This document shows positions 31,064 through 41,689 of a stretch of 64,000 bases of DNA, piece after piece. Source of the stretch: Dendrolimus kikuchii (lineage: Eukaryota > Arthropoda > Insecta > Lepidoptera > Lasiocampidae); contig JAHHIN020000030.1 of NCBI GenBank assembly GCA_019925095.2, positions 1-64,000 on the forward strand, given 5' to 3'. Below the pieces are notes generated by a model. That model did no database searches and had not been told where the DNA came from. It saw only the letters and a program-made list of their open reading frames with translations. A program made the position numbers and the translations under genes. Each line of letters opens with the position of its first letter. Positions within the stretch are counted from its first letter, which is position 1.

Positions 31064-32467
31064 TCAGACGAATATGAATGAATAAGGTATTCTACGCACT
31101 GGACAAATTTTTGGTGGTACATTATGATCAATGTCTAAATGAGCTTTATAAGGTAGACATCCTAAACCTTCAAATGTTTTTGAATATTTAGATACAATAT
31201 TTTGCACTGACCTTTCATTACCTTGATCTTTGATATTAAATATTTTTTTGACAATTCCTAGGTTTTGACATGATTTCCAACCAATTATTGGTGAACAGAC
31301 ACATTCGACTACAATAAAGTGTAATTTTGCTGATAGTCCATTTTCAAATTGACAATCAAGTATACAGGTTCCTAGATAAGGCACTAGTTGATCTGAAAAT
31401 GAGAATATTTTGTTGTTTGTCCTACGAATGTCAATTTGACAATGTGTATTGGCTTTGATTTTGTTAATAGTCTGTTTTGAAATTACATTTGTATCAGCAC
31501 CTGTGTCAATTAGACATTTAAGTTTGTAGTTATTACAATAGACATTTATTTGCCAGTCTTTTATTTGGTGGTTGTTGATTGAACTAACGACATAATGATA
31601 TGAATGGTTTGACTTGTCTGCATGGCTAGATTCAGATACGCTACTTACATTTTTATAATTGTTACCCTTTTTAGAGAAACAGCATTTGGCAAAATGGTTC
31701 TTCTTTTTGCAGATGTTGCATGTTTTTCCTTCAGCTGGGCACTTGTAACGATGAAGTTGACCACATCTGCGACATGTTGTACTGTTTCCAGGTGACCTCG
31801 ACTGACTTGTTGACCTTCCTATGGACCTATTTCGTGATCTTGCTCGGCTATGTTGTTGACTTCTGCTTCTATTGCTTTCATTTGCTTTTATGGCTTGAAC
31901 AGTTGACTTGGTTTCACCATGGTTCAGTTTGGATGATCTTTCTTGCGATAATTCTAAACTTTTCGTTATTTTGATGGCTAATTCAGTGGTTAAATTATCT
32001 TCCTGAAGTAATCTTTCTTTAACATATGAGTTTCTGATGCCGATGACCAGCATATCTTTTATTAGAGAATTTTTAAGTGTAGACAATTCACATGATGTTG
32101 CCAAATTGTTTAACACCGTGAGATAGTCTTCCAATGATTCATTTTCATTTTGATATCTCGTAAAGAAATTATATCTTTCGACTGTTACATTTGTATGCAG
32201 ACTGAACTTTTCATCAAATCTTTTTAGTATATCTTCAATGGATGCCTGCCTCCGGTCTAGATTGAAACTATTAAAGATATCGAGACCTTCGTCGCCTAAT
32301 AGATTTAGTAAAATAGCGACTTGCTTTTGTGTCGTAAATTTCGTAATTTCGTTTGCATCTGCGAAAATTTCGAACCTTTGTTTCCACGCCTTCCATTTTT
32401 CAGCATGGTTCTCGCCATTTTGTATCGTAAGAGGTCTCATGTTAGCAATGAATATTTCGTCCGTCAT
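31064..32467 (-). CDS. gag: gypsy Gag and aspartic protease
   Basis: The 467-aa frame starts with ATG about 40 bases after the primer-binding site. The capsid-like part contains KWKAWKQRFEIFADANEI and NESLEDYLTVL. Two zinc knuckles follow (CRRCGQLHRYKC at about 230, CNICKKKNHFAKCC at about 250), then a protease with CLIDTGADTNVIS at about 319. The final residues are the beginning of RT (PPKICPVRRIPYS), where a small insertion breaks the frame. Confidence 0.92.
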   Translation of the reverse strand: MTDEIFIANMRPLTIQNGENHAEKWKAWKQRFEIFADANEITKFTTQKQVAILLNLLGDEGLDIFNSFNLDRRQASIEDILKRFDEKFSLHTNVTVERYNFFTRYQNENESLEDYLTVLNNLATSCELSTLKNSLIKDMLVIGIRNSYVKERLLQEDNLTTELAIKITKSLELSQERSSKLNHGETKSTVQAIKANESNRSRSQQHSRARSRNRSIGRSTSQSRSPGNSTTCRRCGQLHRYKCPAEGKTCNICKKKNHFAKCCFSKKGNNYKNVSSVSESSHADKSNHSYHYVVSSINNHQIKDWQINVYCNNYKLKCLIDTGADTNVISKQTINKIKANTHCQIDIRRTNNKIFSFSDQLVPYLGTCILDCQFENGLSAKLHFIVVECVCSPIIGWKSCQNLGIVKKIFNIKDQGNERSVQNIVSKYSKTFEGLGCLPYKAHLDIDHNVPPKICPVRRIPYSFIFV

Positions 32468-32507
32468 TTCTTTGTTTCACTTACTTTTTTATGTCCTGAG
32501 CCGTCCA

Positions 32508-32522
32508 CCGCTTCTGACACCA
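32508..32522 (-). promoter_or_regulatory. primer-binding site of gypsy element
   Basis: Minus-strand TGGTGTCAGAAGCGG starts immediately after the LTR end CCAAGCA, the position and TGG start expected of a tRNA primer site. I do not assign the tRNA. Confidence 0.75.
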
Positions 32523-32691
32523 TGCTTGGCATGGGTTTTATAATTAAAATCCTCTTCTAGTCACAATGCTTTATTGATTTATTATCAAGCGTTACATTTA
32601 ACAATCGTCCATTTGTCGGCGCGTCCATAGAGAGAAAGCTAGCGGAGAGCGCGGCATAGACAAACTATCATAGTGTTGCAACTATGATACA
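32523..32691 (-). repeat. 5' LTR of gypsy element
   Basis: This 169-bp LTR is nearly identical to 22038-22208, with differences such as a shorter GA run. The ATGAG target duplication follows at 32692-32696. Confidence 0.95.
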
Positions 32692-32909
32692 ATGAGAAGT
32701 ACCAAAAATTTCCTCAAGACGACTTTCGATGATGGCATCTTGAGTCAAATTTAGGTCACCTGGGCTGTTAACAGCGGCTGTCTGATAATAGGGGTCATCG
32801 TCAGAGTCAATGTCAGATAAATCTGACAGGTTGTCCACGATAGCTTCTAACTCCGCCTTCCTTTGAATTATCTTCTTGTTTTCATCATTTCATTCATGGC
32901 TTATAAAAC
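32692..32909 (-). pseudogene. unidentified acidic protein, upstream part of split exon
   Basis: On the minus strand a possible splice acceptor (ACCTACAG) ends at 32910. After one early in-frame stop the frame stays open for about 60 codons up to the gypsy insertion. It includes RKAELEAIVDNLSDLSD, IDSDDDPYY and TQDAIIESRLEEIF. The acidic SD-rich style recalls N-termini of some transposases, but there is not enough to assign a family. Its continuation is at 21812-22037. Confidence 0.5.
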
Positions 32910-33651
32910 CTGTAGGTAAATATACAGATTATGAACATGTCATTCACAAAAACAGCCACAAACAGAAATTTTGATTAGAAGATAAGTTGGGACTGACAAA
33001 CGTATTAGTATAGTTACGTGTCTACGTGCAGGCGCAATCGGGCAAAGGGAAACATTTTCCCATTTTGTAATTTTAACTTTTTACGGGTAAAGATCGTTAC
33101 AATCTATATGAAAACTGTATGAAACACTGCTGGAATAATCTATTTATATGAAATACAAAACTTGTTCTACCTACACAAATTTTTGTTAAACTATTGGAAT
33201 TTTTTCTTCAAGGTCACCGAAAAATAACCGTTGTCGATCACTATTTCACGTCACCTTATTTTGAATTTGACATATCAGCGACACGATGGTATTATTACCA
33301 AAAGTGTTGCCATTTTAGAAATTTTAAATAAACCAAGAAACTGCTAGGTATGGTTGCATTCATATTAAAGGTTATCTGTCACGTAAAATTTAATATTTTT
33401 TAAAAGAAGTCTTGGTGGGAAATTATATCCCCTTGCCTTATGAAGGGTTAGAATTACCCATCATATTTATGAATAAATAACAATTTTCTGTTATAAAATT
33501 GAATCATGTGAAGACAGGTTGCTGCTCTGTTACGCGCCATTACTTGCTAAAATTGTATGTAGAATAAACAAAAACCTTTAACAAAGGAAGAAACGAGCTG
33601 CTTGGTCTCCTTAATTGAGGGGACCAAGATAACAACAAAAAATCCACCAAG
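32910..33651. other. AT-rich non-coding
   Basis: No supported gene. It separates the acidic exon remnant from the left end of the hAT element. Confidence 0.6.
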
Positions 33652-33849
33652 CACTGTTGCCAACTCTGAATTCTAGAGGATGGTAGAATTCTTCTTAAAT
33701 ACGGTAGATTTTCCAAAATTATGTTGTAATTTATATTTTAATTATGGTAGAATTACCTTATTTATTTAGTAGCATGTTAAGGGTCAGAATAATTAAAAAA
33801 AGATATTTTTAATCAGAATCAGACCGTATAATTGTATCAATATTTTTAT

Positions 33850-34655
33850 ACATATCTGCAGTGTGTTTTTTAATCATAGCGTCGGTGGGATTAAAATCAA
33901 CACAGTTTATTCCGTGTCTATGTATGGCCTGGTGCTATAAAAGATTTCCCTTGATGGATTTTGTAAGGAATTTATTCCGTTTTTTCGTTTTTATGTCGTT
34001 AACTCTACTGAAAACTCTCACACTCAGCATTCTAGCGTGGTAGAGACAAAATGGACAACATAAACTTTGGCAAGTGCATAAAATATTTGTTCCCTTGTCA
34101 ATGCTTGTCGCGTAGTTGTGCTATCTGTAAAATTTTTAATAAACCTGATTAGTCTACTACAAAAATAGAAACCAATATGAATTCAGCTTGTTTACAGTTT
34201 ACGTGGAAACTTACCTGGTGCCAAAATACGTCAGGTGGTTGACTTAAATCCAAATCTTTGTGGTAAAAGGGTAACTTTCGCCACTCATCATCTAGTTCTT
34301 GTTGATGTTGGATTGAAGTTGGAGAAATTCTGGTCAGTAATGGAAATAACGACGAAACTGACTCTTCCCTGTCGTTAGAAATTACTCTCTCAAGATCAAA
34401 TTTTGCTATTTCTGTCATAATTTTGTCATTAAAAGAATACCGTTTACGAATACCAACACAAGCACTAATAATTTTTTTTTTACACATCTTTCTCAGAATT
34501 AATTTTCTTTCTTCATGTTCAATAGAATCTAGTTCTTTCTGGATACCTAAACCTAGGTATATGTCTTTCAGGTCTTTGTGATTTATTTCTGCTATTGGGT
34601 CTAGAGTTTCAATAGGAGCAGAATTCACATAATTTCTGTGTAAAACTAATAGCAA
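33850..34655 (-). pseudogene. hAT transposase C-terminal part with intron
   Basis: The long frame (34655 downward) ends in SQPPDVFWHQ. A GTAAGT donor begins at 34214, an acceptor TTTTACAG ends at 34125, and the next exon continues with RDKH and NKYFMHLPKFMLSILSLP. Then come NAECE, VFSRVNDIKTKKRNKF and FNPTDAMIKKHTADM, the hAT dimerisation region. Stops and a two-base loss after NAECE show decay. A 90-bp intron removed in frame explains why the raw ORF runs on to 34149. Confidence 0.75.
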
Positions 34656-34863
34656 CAGTTCTTTATAAAAAATCTGTCATTTTCTCATGTAGTTTCGTAA
34701 TTTAAACAGATTCGCTCTGAAAACATCTATTTAATGTTGTAAATTTTGGCAATATCCAAGCCAAAAAATAATGATAAGCCTTGATTATGGGATCATTCAG
34801 GCATAAATGAATATCGTGGCACTCCAAATCTTCCAGCCTTTGCACTACTGCATTTAAAGATAA

Positions 34864-35430
34864 TCATCTAGTCTGGGCTAGTCTAATAATTCTGTGCACA
34901 TCCGCCTCAGCAAAATACTGGACCTCCTTTAATTCACTCTGCCTTTTACTACTGGATTTAAAATAATTATAAATATTTCGCGCCATTTTTTCACAATTAA
35001 GCGGAAGCTCTTTACATGCGTCACTAGCGCAATGATGCAGAGAATGGCAAATGCATTTTTTAATCACAATTATGCCTGGACAACGTTGACGAAATCGACT
35101 ATAAACTGAGTTGTTACATCCCATCATGGTGTTGCATACATCAGAGCCGACACCTATGATTTTTTCCGTAGGAATCTCATACTTTTGAAATGTATCAATA
35201 ACAGTATTAAAAAGTTTTTCGGCATTTGCAACATGATCGGTTGTTTTTTCATCGAATAATTAAATCAAATCCCAAAACCGAGTGATCACTTAGCAATCAT
35301 TGGATCAAAATACCTGACCACTACAGCTAGTGTCTTTGATACAGCAATATCTGTGCTTTCATCTATCAAAATTGAAAACATTTGTGACTGCAAATTACTG
35401 ATCAAATTTTCTTTTTCAGTTTCGCCAATA
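34864..35430 (-). pseudogene. hAT transposase catalytic core
   Basis: Minus-strand pieces read SILIDESTDIAVSKTLAVVV and RYFDPMIAK (near 35300-35390), then LFDEKTTDHVANAEK-like sequence, then VGSDVCNTMMGCNN and CICHSLHHCASDACKELP, and finally IYNYFKSSSKRQSELKE. This is the standard hAT order (LIDEST, the second Asp region, C..H, SSKRQ). Stops and at least one frameshift interrupt it. In the second Asp block D is kept in VGSD, although the following residues are unusual. Confidence 0.8.
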
Positions 35431-35434
35431 CAGT

Positions 35435-36128
35435 TGAAGAGTGTGCTATGATATTATAGTTGTGATGTAAGGCTCTTGAATAACTATAACTTCACTCTTA
35501 AACTGACTTTTTATTTTCACCTTTGTAAGTATCTTTTTGTCGTACAAAATGGCCTCTCTTAACTGAATTCAAAAACCGTGTCTCTTTTTTACATTTATGA
35601 ATTGCCACCATTGAGAGCGAGTTTTATACACATCTCTCATTGGTTAGTCGTATCCTTACGTCCTGGCTAACATAGGCATATAGGCATTGAATAACAATAA
35701 CAAAAGTAGATCATTATGTAATTGGTAAATTAAATTTAATTAAATAAATAAGAAAATTGAAATAGATATTTATATATAATTTATTTTATGATTAGAAATT
35801 ATGATTTAAAGATGAATGGAAAACATAGCGTAGATCAAAAGAATGTTTTTGCTATGTTTTTCATAAGGTAGCACTTGTCAAACGTCAAAAGTCAAATGCC
35901 AAAGATTGACCTTGAACTTGGCCTACTTTTGTTTATGAATATGAATTAGATTAAAATACAAGTTTTTTTATAATACGAAAGTTTCTGATAGACATGAAAT
36001 GAAATTCCAGAAATGTATAAACAAATAATTGAGTTGGAAAACCGAGCGTGTGGTAACCAGGATCGTGGTATATTTTAAGCAAATATAATATAAAACTACA
36101 ACTAAACGTGGTAAATGCATCCACTACA
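35435..36128 (-). repeat. 3' LTR candidate of nested gypsy fragment
   Basis: On the minus strand it starts TGTAGTGGATGC after a G-rich tract (CTCAGGGGGGAATAG) and ends CACACTCTTCA next to the ACTG duplication. The corresponding full LTR at the other end is not preserved. Confidence 0.6.
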
Positions 36129-36157
36129 CTATTCCCCCCTGAGACTGATACTGGAAG

Positions 36158-36622
36158 CTAAGGTCGATGATGATCCGTAAATTTTACTCTTCTTCCAGAT
36201 TTGGTTCGTTTTTCAACGCTCGGTTGCGTCGAAGAATCGGGCAAGATTGTGCCAGCATCCTGTGTGTCATTCGACGGCGTGCTGATGTCATCCTTGGTCA
36301 TATAGGCTGGCTTCACTCTATCAATAGAGACTGTGGTCTCTTTGGCTTTGACCTGGATATTAAAGATCTTCTTGCCGCGCTCCAAGACTTTATATGGCCC
36401 AGTATATGGCGGATCGAGTGGATGTCTCACAGCATCATGGAGGAGGAATACAAAATTGCATGTAGCCAAGGTGTTTGGTATATAAAATGTCCTCTCCCCA
36501 TGACGACTGGATGGTGTCGGAGCCAGCCTCGTCATGTGTCGCCGCAGGTGTATGGAGAAGTTGGAGTAATCCATTGAGTGACAGGCAGATGGGTTGAAAA
36601 ATTCGCCGGGTAGGCGAATCAA
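36158..36622 (-). pseudogene. gypsy integrase C-terminal end
   Basis: The frame contains VFLLHDAVRHPLDPPYTGPY, KVLERGKKIFNIQVKAKET and VSIDRVKPAYM, the GPY/F-type C-terminal module of a gypsy integrase, followed by a short acidic/basic tail. The stop is about 30 bases before the polypurine tract and LTR. No integrase core, RT or gag is present between it and 37474. Confidence 0.8.
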
Positions 36623-37474
36623 GTCTCAAAAATTAACTTCAAGATTTCACTTCAACCTCAAGCCTCCAACTCCATAGAACATCAATTCTACCTCAACTTC
36701 AAGCACCATCATCAGTACCACACTCCCCGCATAACTCAAGATACTGAGTATATCCTGCTAGCCTCCACTGCCAATCATCACTGGTAGCCACTATAGGGTT
36801 AGATCGCACATCTGCAACACGATGTACCTCCATCTCTACTACCACGGCTACGCACTCAGGCGACTTCGGCAACCAAATCCCGGCTGCTGTACGCTGCTTC
36901 CTGTGGATAGCCACCACTCAACAGCCAACACAGTCCAGCCACGTGACCCGCACGAAGCTAATCGCCCACTCCAACCGTCTTTCCATACGCATTGGAAACC
37001 GACACACGAGCTCCTGCTCCTCCCGACTCACAGGACTGCCAAGTGATAAATGAATTGGCATACTACGAGAAGCACTGATAGCTGTGAACAACTCTCGACT
37101 TCATTCGTCTACCATCGACTTCCAGTCTCAGCAAGGGGGTGTGTAGTGGAACACTTACAAGCCAATAGATGGCGCTGTGCAATAATTAATGTCACAAACA
37201 TTTCCCGAAACATACAAAGAATATATTACAAAATTTCAACTATAACAGACGGGCCTAGGCCTGCGAGGAACAACATTAGCCTCGCTGGAAGATCTTCCTT
37301 TGAGACGGAGGAGCATTCCATCTCGCTCCTCCACCCTATCGGGGCTCACCCTTCACTGGTGATCCTCGACTAACGAACACGCAACCTTCACTTCAACAAC
37401 TTTCAATCTTCAATAACTTCATTCAACCTTCAATCAAGTAACTACAACTAAACGTGGTAAGTGCATCCACTACA
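36623..37474. other. non-coding interior and damaged 5' end of gypsy fragment
   Basis: No domain is recognisable. At 37119-37141 a phrase CTTCCAGTCTCAGCAAGGGG followed by TGTAGTGGAAC on the plus strand resembles the PPT-LTR junction seen on the minus strand at 36120-36165. An inverted partial duplication is possible. Confidence 0.4.
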
Positions 37475-37478
37475 CAGT

Positions 37479-37945
37479 TATTTATCACAGTTTGAACTTT
37501 AGTTCTTTTTAATCTAATATCTTTGGCTATCTGAGAATGTGGGAACAACTCTGGTAACAAATCTGCTAAGTGATTCATGACATTATGAGATAGCTTATGC
37601 TCAGCAACGTCTTTGCATCGTGCTTTTCAGTAGTTTCTATAGATTTAAAAATACTTACTATAGACTGCTGTTTTTTGGACGTTAAGCACTACATTTCTTT
37701 AAACTGTTCACGTGTTTAGTTCCTTCTTTGTGGCGTCTTATCACACTTATTTCTGCACTGAAAGATGTATAGCAAACATTGCAGGACGCCTTTGATAAGT
37801 CCATGTTATCTTTTCTTAGCCAATCACTATATTCTTTATTCAGCAACCATTCTTCCCGAAACTTCTGCTTATAACGCTTTCTCTAAGCCGGTACTCATAT
37901 TAGGCTATCTTCTCGATCAGTAGCGCTGTCGCTTTCACTCGCCAT
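37479..37945 (-). pseudogene. hAT transposase N-terminus with zinc finger
   Basis: From an ATG at 37945 the minus strand reads MASESDSATDRED, then after two stops YKQKFREEWLLNKEYSDWL and a Cys2His2-type finger (CNVCYTSFSAEISVIRRH, then KH). It continues in another frame with AEHKLSHNVMNHLADLLPEL and FPHSQIAKDIRLKRTK, a block common just before the catalytic core of this hAT type. The piece joins the core at 35430 across the nested gypsy fragment. Confidence 0.72.
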
Positions 37946-38399
37946 TATTTTAAAAACTCAGATCACACACAACACAAGAAACTTTTACGTAATGATATGC
38001 ATGAATGCAATATATAATAATATAGTCGATTAAGAAACAAATAAACTAGGTAAATTCAAAAGTTCTAAGTATTCAAGAAAATTCATATATATAAAGTACC
38101 ACCGAATTTGTTCGCGTAATATTTCCAAGCTGGTACCTCGCTATTGGGGAAATTCCTGACGCATAAAACAGTGTTGTTGGTACAATAAAACGAAAATACC
38201 CTAAGGTACAGACAATAGATATTCAAACTCGCTAAAATTATTTTAGTTATATATAATCTACAAGATTTAAAAAAATACGATCTTCAATGGGTACAGTGTG
38301 ATGTGTATTTTGCTACCGTAATAATAAACCTACAGTAGATGGTAGATCTATGCTGATTACGGTGTTTTTACCGTAATTACGGTACAGTTGGCAACACTG

Positions 38400-39271
38400 G
38401 CCTCAAGTAACAAAATAAGAGTTGCAAAGTGGAACAAAATCTGTGACGCGTCCAATGCCAAATACGTAGTATCCATAGTAGTTTGTGAATGCCAATGTGG
38501 GTATCTGTCGCCGTACACCTCAACAACTGCGTCTTAAATGGGAGAATTTGAAGAAGAACTGCTTTAGCGTAGTACTTCAATAAGAATGGACCGAATTAAG
38601 GTAAAAAGTTTCTCATTCTCATAACTGGTGAAATTATTAATAGACGTAGCTTTATTTCTGGTCTAATCAGTCATAAATTTATAGGGAGACTAAAGTATAT
38701 TATTGATGGTTGTTATATTATCTTTTATTTATATTTTATTTTTAAATGTTGTTTATATACACAGTTAATGGTAAAATGTAACAAAATCTTAGAGCTATAT
38801 TACTAACATCATATACAACCACAAGGACAAGTGTGTTTTATTACTTTTTTAAAACAAAATATTTGTTCAAAATTACAGATAAGATATTGTTACTTATGGT
38901 GTAAGTAAGTTTGTCCTGGGCGGTTGTTAAAGTTCTACTAATAACCCTGTTTAGTAAGAATATAAGTATATGGTGGACAAGTGTTATTACATTTGAGTCG
39001 CAACTGAGATATCCTAGCTCTGATTCCCCCCTATGTATTGAAACTTGTACACCGAGTCAAGTGGTGCTGTCCAATACTCTAAGGGGAAGCCCAAACCGAA
39101 ATTATTACATATACATATGTAGCAGCCTCAATGACTCAATTTTACAACTATTGCAGATGTCAATGACATTAAGATTCTGTAAACTACATAGAAAATATGA
39201 TTCTAGAAGGAATTTAATTATAATATTTATTTAATTAATGCAGATTCTTATATCACATTTTGTTTTCACAG
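38400..39271. other. non-coding, possible intron of the exon at 39272
   Basis: AT-rich with no supported ORF. It ends in a good splice acceptor (TTGTTTTCACAG), so at least the last part may be intronic. Confidence 0.45.
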
Positions 39272-39405
39272 GTGCCAAACGCAGGATAATAAAAAGTGAT
39301 GACGGTTGTGAAGCCAGAAATATAGCTATAGCAGAATATTATATAGTTAAGAAAAAAATATTAGAGAGTATAGTTGAAAATATTAAATTAGAGAATGAGA
39401 AGTAA
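39272..39405 (+). CDS. terminal exon-like fragment, unknown protein
   Basis: After the acceptor at 39270-39271 a phase-2 frame encodes 43 residues, starting AKRRIIKSDDGCEARN and ending ESIVENIKLENEK, then a stop. The charged, heptad-like end could be a coiled coil. The fragment is too short to classify; similar ends occur in Myb/SANT-like proteins. The DNA transposon that follows is inserted at the TA of the stop codon, and removing it leaves TAG, so the stop existed before the insertion. No upstream exon was identified with confidence. Confidence 0.4.
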
Positions 39406-40107
39406 AGGGGTTTGGGTAAAAGTGGCGTGATTTTTTAAATTTGCGGCCAGCGATGACATTTATACAGTAGATAGTATGTATACTGTAGTATTACTGTAGT
39501 AATAAAAACACTTTTTGTTTTAACGTTTTTGTCTAACATACATCGGAGCCGAAATATGAGAAAAAATTGAACCAATTAAAACATACATTATTTTTTATTA
39601 GATTTTGGGTTTTCATGCACAAAACTTTTTAATCTGCCATTTATTCGTTAGTAGTATTAGGGTAATAGTTCACTTTAATTAGATATGTTATATTATTTCA
39701 AAAGCCATGCACAAAAACATGAATCTTGCAACAAATAACCTTGCATAAAACTGATACCGTAAAACGGGGTCGATAGGCAAGGTTTCGTAATTTTGGATTC
39801 GATTATCTTTAATTATTTTTATGTCTGAATAAACGCTTACATTATTTTCAAATGAGTCTTATTGTTAATTTTATCATTTTATAATAATTTCATTGGTTTT
39901 ATTCATGAATTTAGAAATAGATTGATAAAATATAAAGGGGTTTGTTCGGAGGTTTGCATGATTTTTTTATGAGCGGCCACTTTTTTAGCTATTGCTATTT
40001 AATAGTTCTATACTTGAGATACAAGACTATTAAAAAAACTTGGTCCTGAGTTACATCGGAGCCGAGCTATTTAAGTTCAAAATCGTGCTGCGTGAACTTA
40101 AGGTACC
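39405..40107 (+). repeat. left terminal inverted repeat (blocks A-B-C)
   Basis: Three blocks can be followed: A 39405-39657, B 39659-39758 (begins AGGGTAATAGTTCACT), C 39759-40107 (begins GTAAAACGGGGTCGATAGG). All three recur in reverse complement at 43667-44344. A second A-like block (A') follows at about 40150-40388. Confidence 0.9.
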
Positions 40108-40652
40108 GTAAAACGTGGTTAATAGAAGTCATGGGGTGATTAGTCACATTGAGGTTTGGGTAAAAGTGGCTTGACTTTTTAAGTTTGCGGCCAGCGATTA
40201 CATTTATACAGTAGATAGTATACAGTAATAAAATCACTTTTTGTTTTAACGTTTTTGTCTAATATACATCGGAGCCGAAATATGTGAAAAAAATGTAATC
40301 AATAAAAACATACATTATTTTTTATTTGACTTTGTGTTTTCATGCACAAAACTGTTTAATCTGCAGTTTGTTCGTTAGTAGTATTGTTCGCGATCGGACG
40401 CCGCATGAGTACCGAGCGCATCGACTAATTACAACGTACCATTCGGCGGCAGACATTGTGCCTGTCACTCGCCGTTTGGCTTTTGAGTTAAGTGCACGCG
40501 TGTTTAATCTTGTAAACTTGTTGTTTACCTGTGTTTAACATCAACGACCTCGCTTTTCTTTCTGGACTCTGTGACTTATAATACTTCTCTTGTTGCCTGG
40601 AATTCTGAACTGAACCGCTTAAATTTAATCCCCAATGATCTGAATTTTGAAC

Positions 40653-40814
40653 ATGGATGAAGTTAATATTAGTGTTTCTACATGTATCAGTTGTCGAAGA
40701 AGTTTAAACCGAATTGGTGGTACTCGTCGGAGGTCGATAACTTTAACAGTTGAATTTATGCAGAACCACTCTTTTTTGATACCATATTGTGCTGAAGTTA
40801 ATAACATATACCAG
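40653..40814 (+). pseudogene. transposase exon 1
   Basis: From an ATG at 40653 the exon encodes 54 residues, beginning MDEVNISVSTCISCRRSL and ending PYCAEVNNIYQ, with a GTGAGT donor at 40815. The Cys pattern (CISC, then PYC) pairs with CRPC at the start of exon 2 and suggests an N-terminal zinc-binding module. The exon ends in phase 0, and exon 2 starts in phase 0 after a TTTTGCAG acceptor, which supports the 875-bp intron. Confidence 0.65.
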
Positions 40815-41689
40815 GTGAGTCATTCATTATTTACTATTCCTAAAGATATTATGCTAAGTGCATCCAGTGTTCTTTTTTACATAACTATGATTTTGAGACC
40901 TGTGTCGGTATATTTGAGTTGGGTGGTGGTTTTTTTCACTACAAAACAACAAACAATAAGACATCCTAATGTTTTACGAGTTTTATAGCGTGCCGGCGGC
41001 GTCTTTTTGATCACTCCGAATCGAATAGACTAGATAACGTTCAAAGTTCATAACCGGTTCGCCACAGCAATCATAGACTTGCTGACGCCGAATACGGGCT
41101 CGTATGATTAGTCACCGATGAGCATTTGAGAAATAGTGCATAAAACCCAATGACAATATCTCTGGAGCTGGTGTCATTACTTCGTCTTGGCTCGGGGAAC
41201 AGAGAGGTGTAGCAATTAGATGAGTGCGGGGTAACGAGAAGGGCGTTTTTGGGAAGCAATATACTTTTTACAACTGTAGTTTTAAGAAAAAATATGTACC
41301 GCTGTCCGATGCAGCTCAATAAGAGAATTACACGGGTTGCGCATTATGACACAATAGCAAAGTCTGCCAAAACAAAGGCTCTAGAAATGAGTAAAGCAAA
41401 CAGTTTTTGGAAGATTTATTGTCACATCAAAAACAATACGTTATAAAAGAACCGCTGTAGGGTCCAAAGACTTCGCCGAAAGCAAGCTGCCTTTTATTTG
41501 AAAACATAAATTAGTATATTAGCACGTGGTCTTAGTTGTCCAATGTAAAACATAGGTACCACTTAGGAACGCTATACACTACTGTCATTATTAACGTGTC
41601 ATGGTTGATTACACTAACTTACGGAACCTCCAACGCTACAACTCTCACCTTAATCTCTCTTGTCTCAATATACCTATTTCATTTTGCAG

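Larger units (their letters stand above)
22038..32691 (-). mobile_element. Ty3/gypsy (Mag/K02A2.6-like) element with nested LINE
   Basis: Two LTRs of 171 bp (22038-22208) and 169 bp (32523-32691) bound the element, and the plus-strand duplication ATGAG flanks it at 22033-22037 and 32692-32696. On the minus strand the order is 5' LTR, primer-binding site, gag-protease, RT-RNase H, integrase, polypurine tract, 3' LTR. A 5.5-kb LINE was inserted later in the 3' non-coding part. There are few lesions: one frameshift at the start of RT and one in-frame stop before the integrase core. The LTRs differ at only a handful of positions, so the insertion is fairly young. Confidence 0.95.
35435..37474 (-). 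mobile_element. deleted Ty3/gypsy fragment inside hAT element
   Basis: The 4-bp duplication CAGT flanks it at 35431-35434 and 37475-37478. Both boundaries show TG...CA-type ends and the hAT coding sequence resumes cleanly on each side. A 694-bp LTR candidate occupies 35435-36128. At the other end only the outermost 35 or so bases match it (ACTACAACTAAACGTGGTAA near 37441), so the 5' LTR has been rearranged. Internal coding is limited to the end of integrase. Confidence 0.7.
33652..38399 (-). mobile_element. hAT DNA transposon, decayed, with nested gypsy fragment
   Basis: Short inverted ends match: CACTGTTGCCAACT at 33652 and, on the minus strand, CAGTGTTGCCAACT at 38399. The flanking octamers CCACCAAG and GCCTCAAG agree at five of eight positions and may be an old 8-bp duplication. 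Between them the minus strand encodes hAT transposase pieces in correct order. A 2-kb gypsy fragment (35435-37474) sits in the middle; without it the element is about 2.7 kb. Confidence 0.8.

Noticed and set aside
36822..37373. Plus-strand ORFs of 74 and 107 aa
   Set aside because: They have no recognisable domains and lie in the damaged interior of a minus-strand gypsy fragment.
41249..41446. Small plus-strand ORF in the transposase intron
   Set aside because: It has no motif and lies between a matched donor at 40815 and acceptor at 41689; best read as intron.
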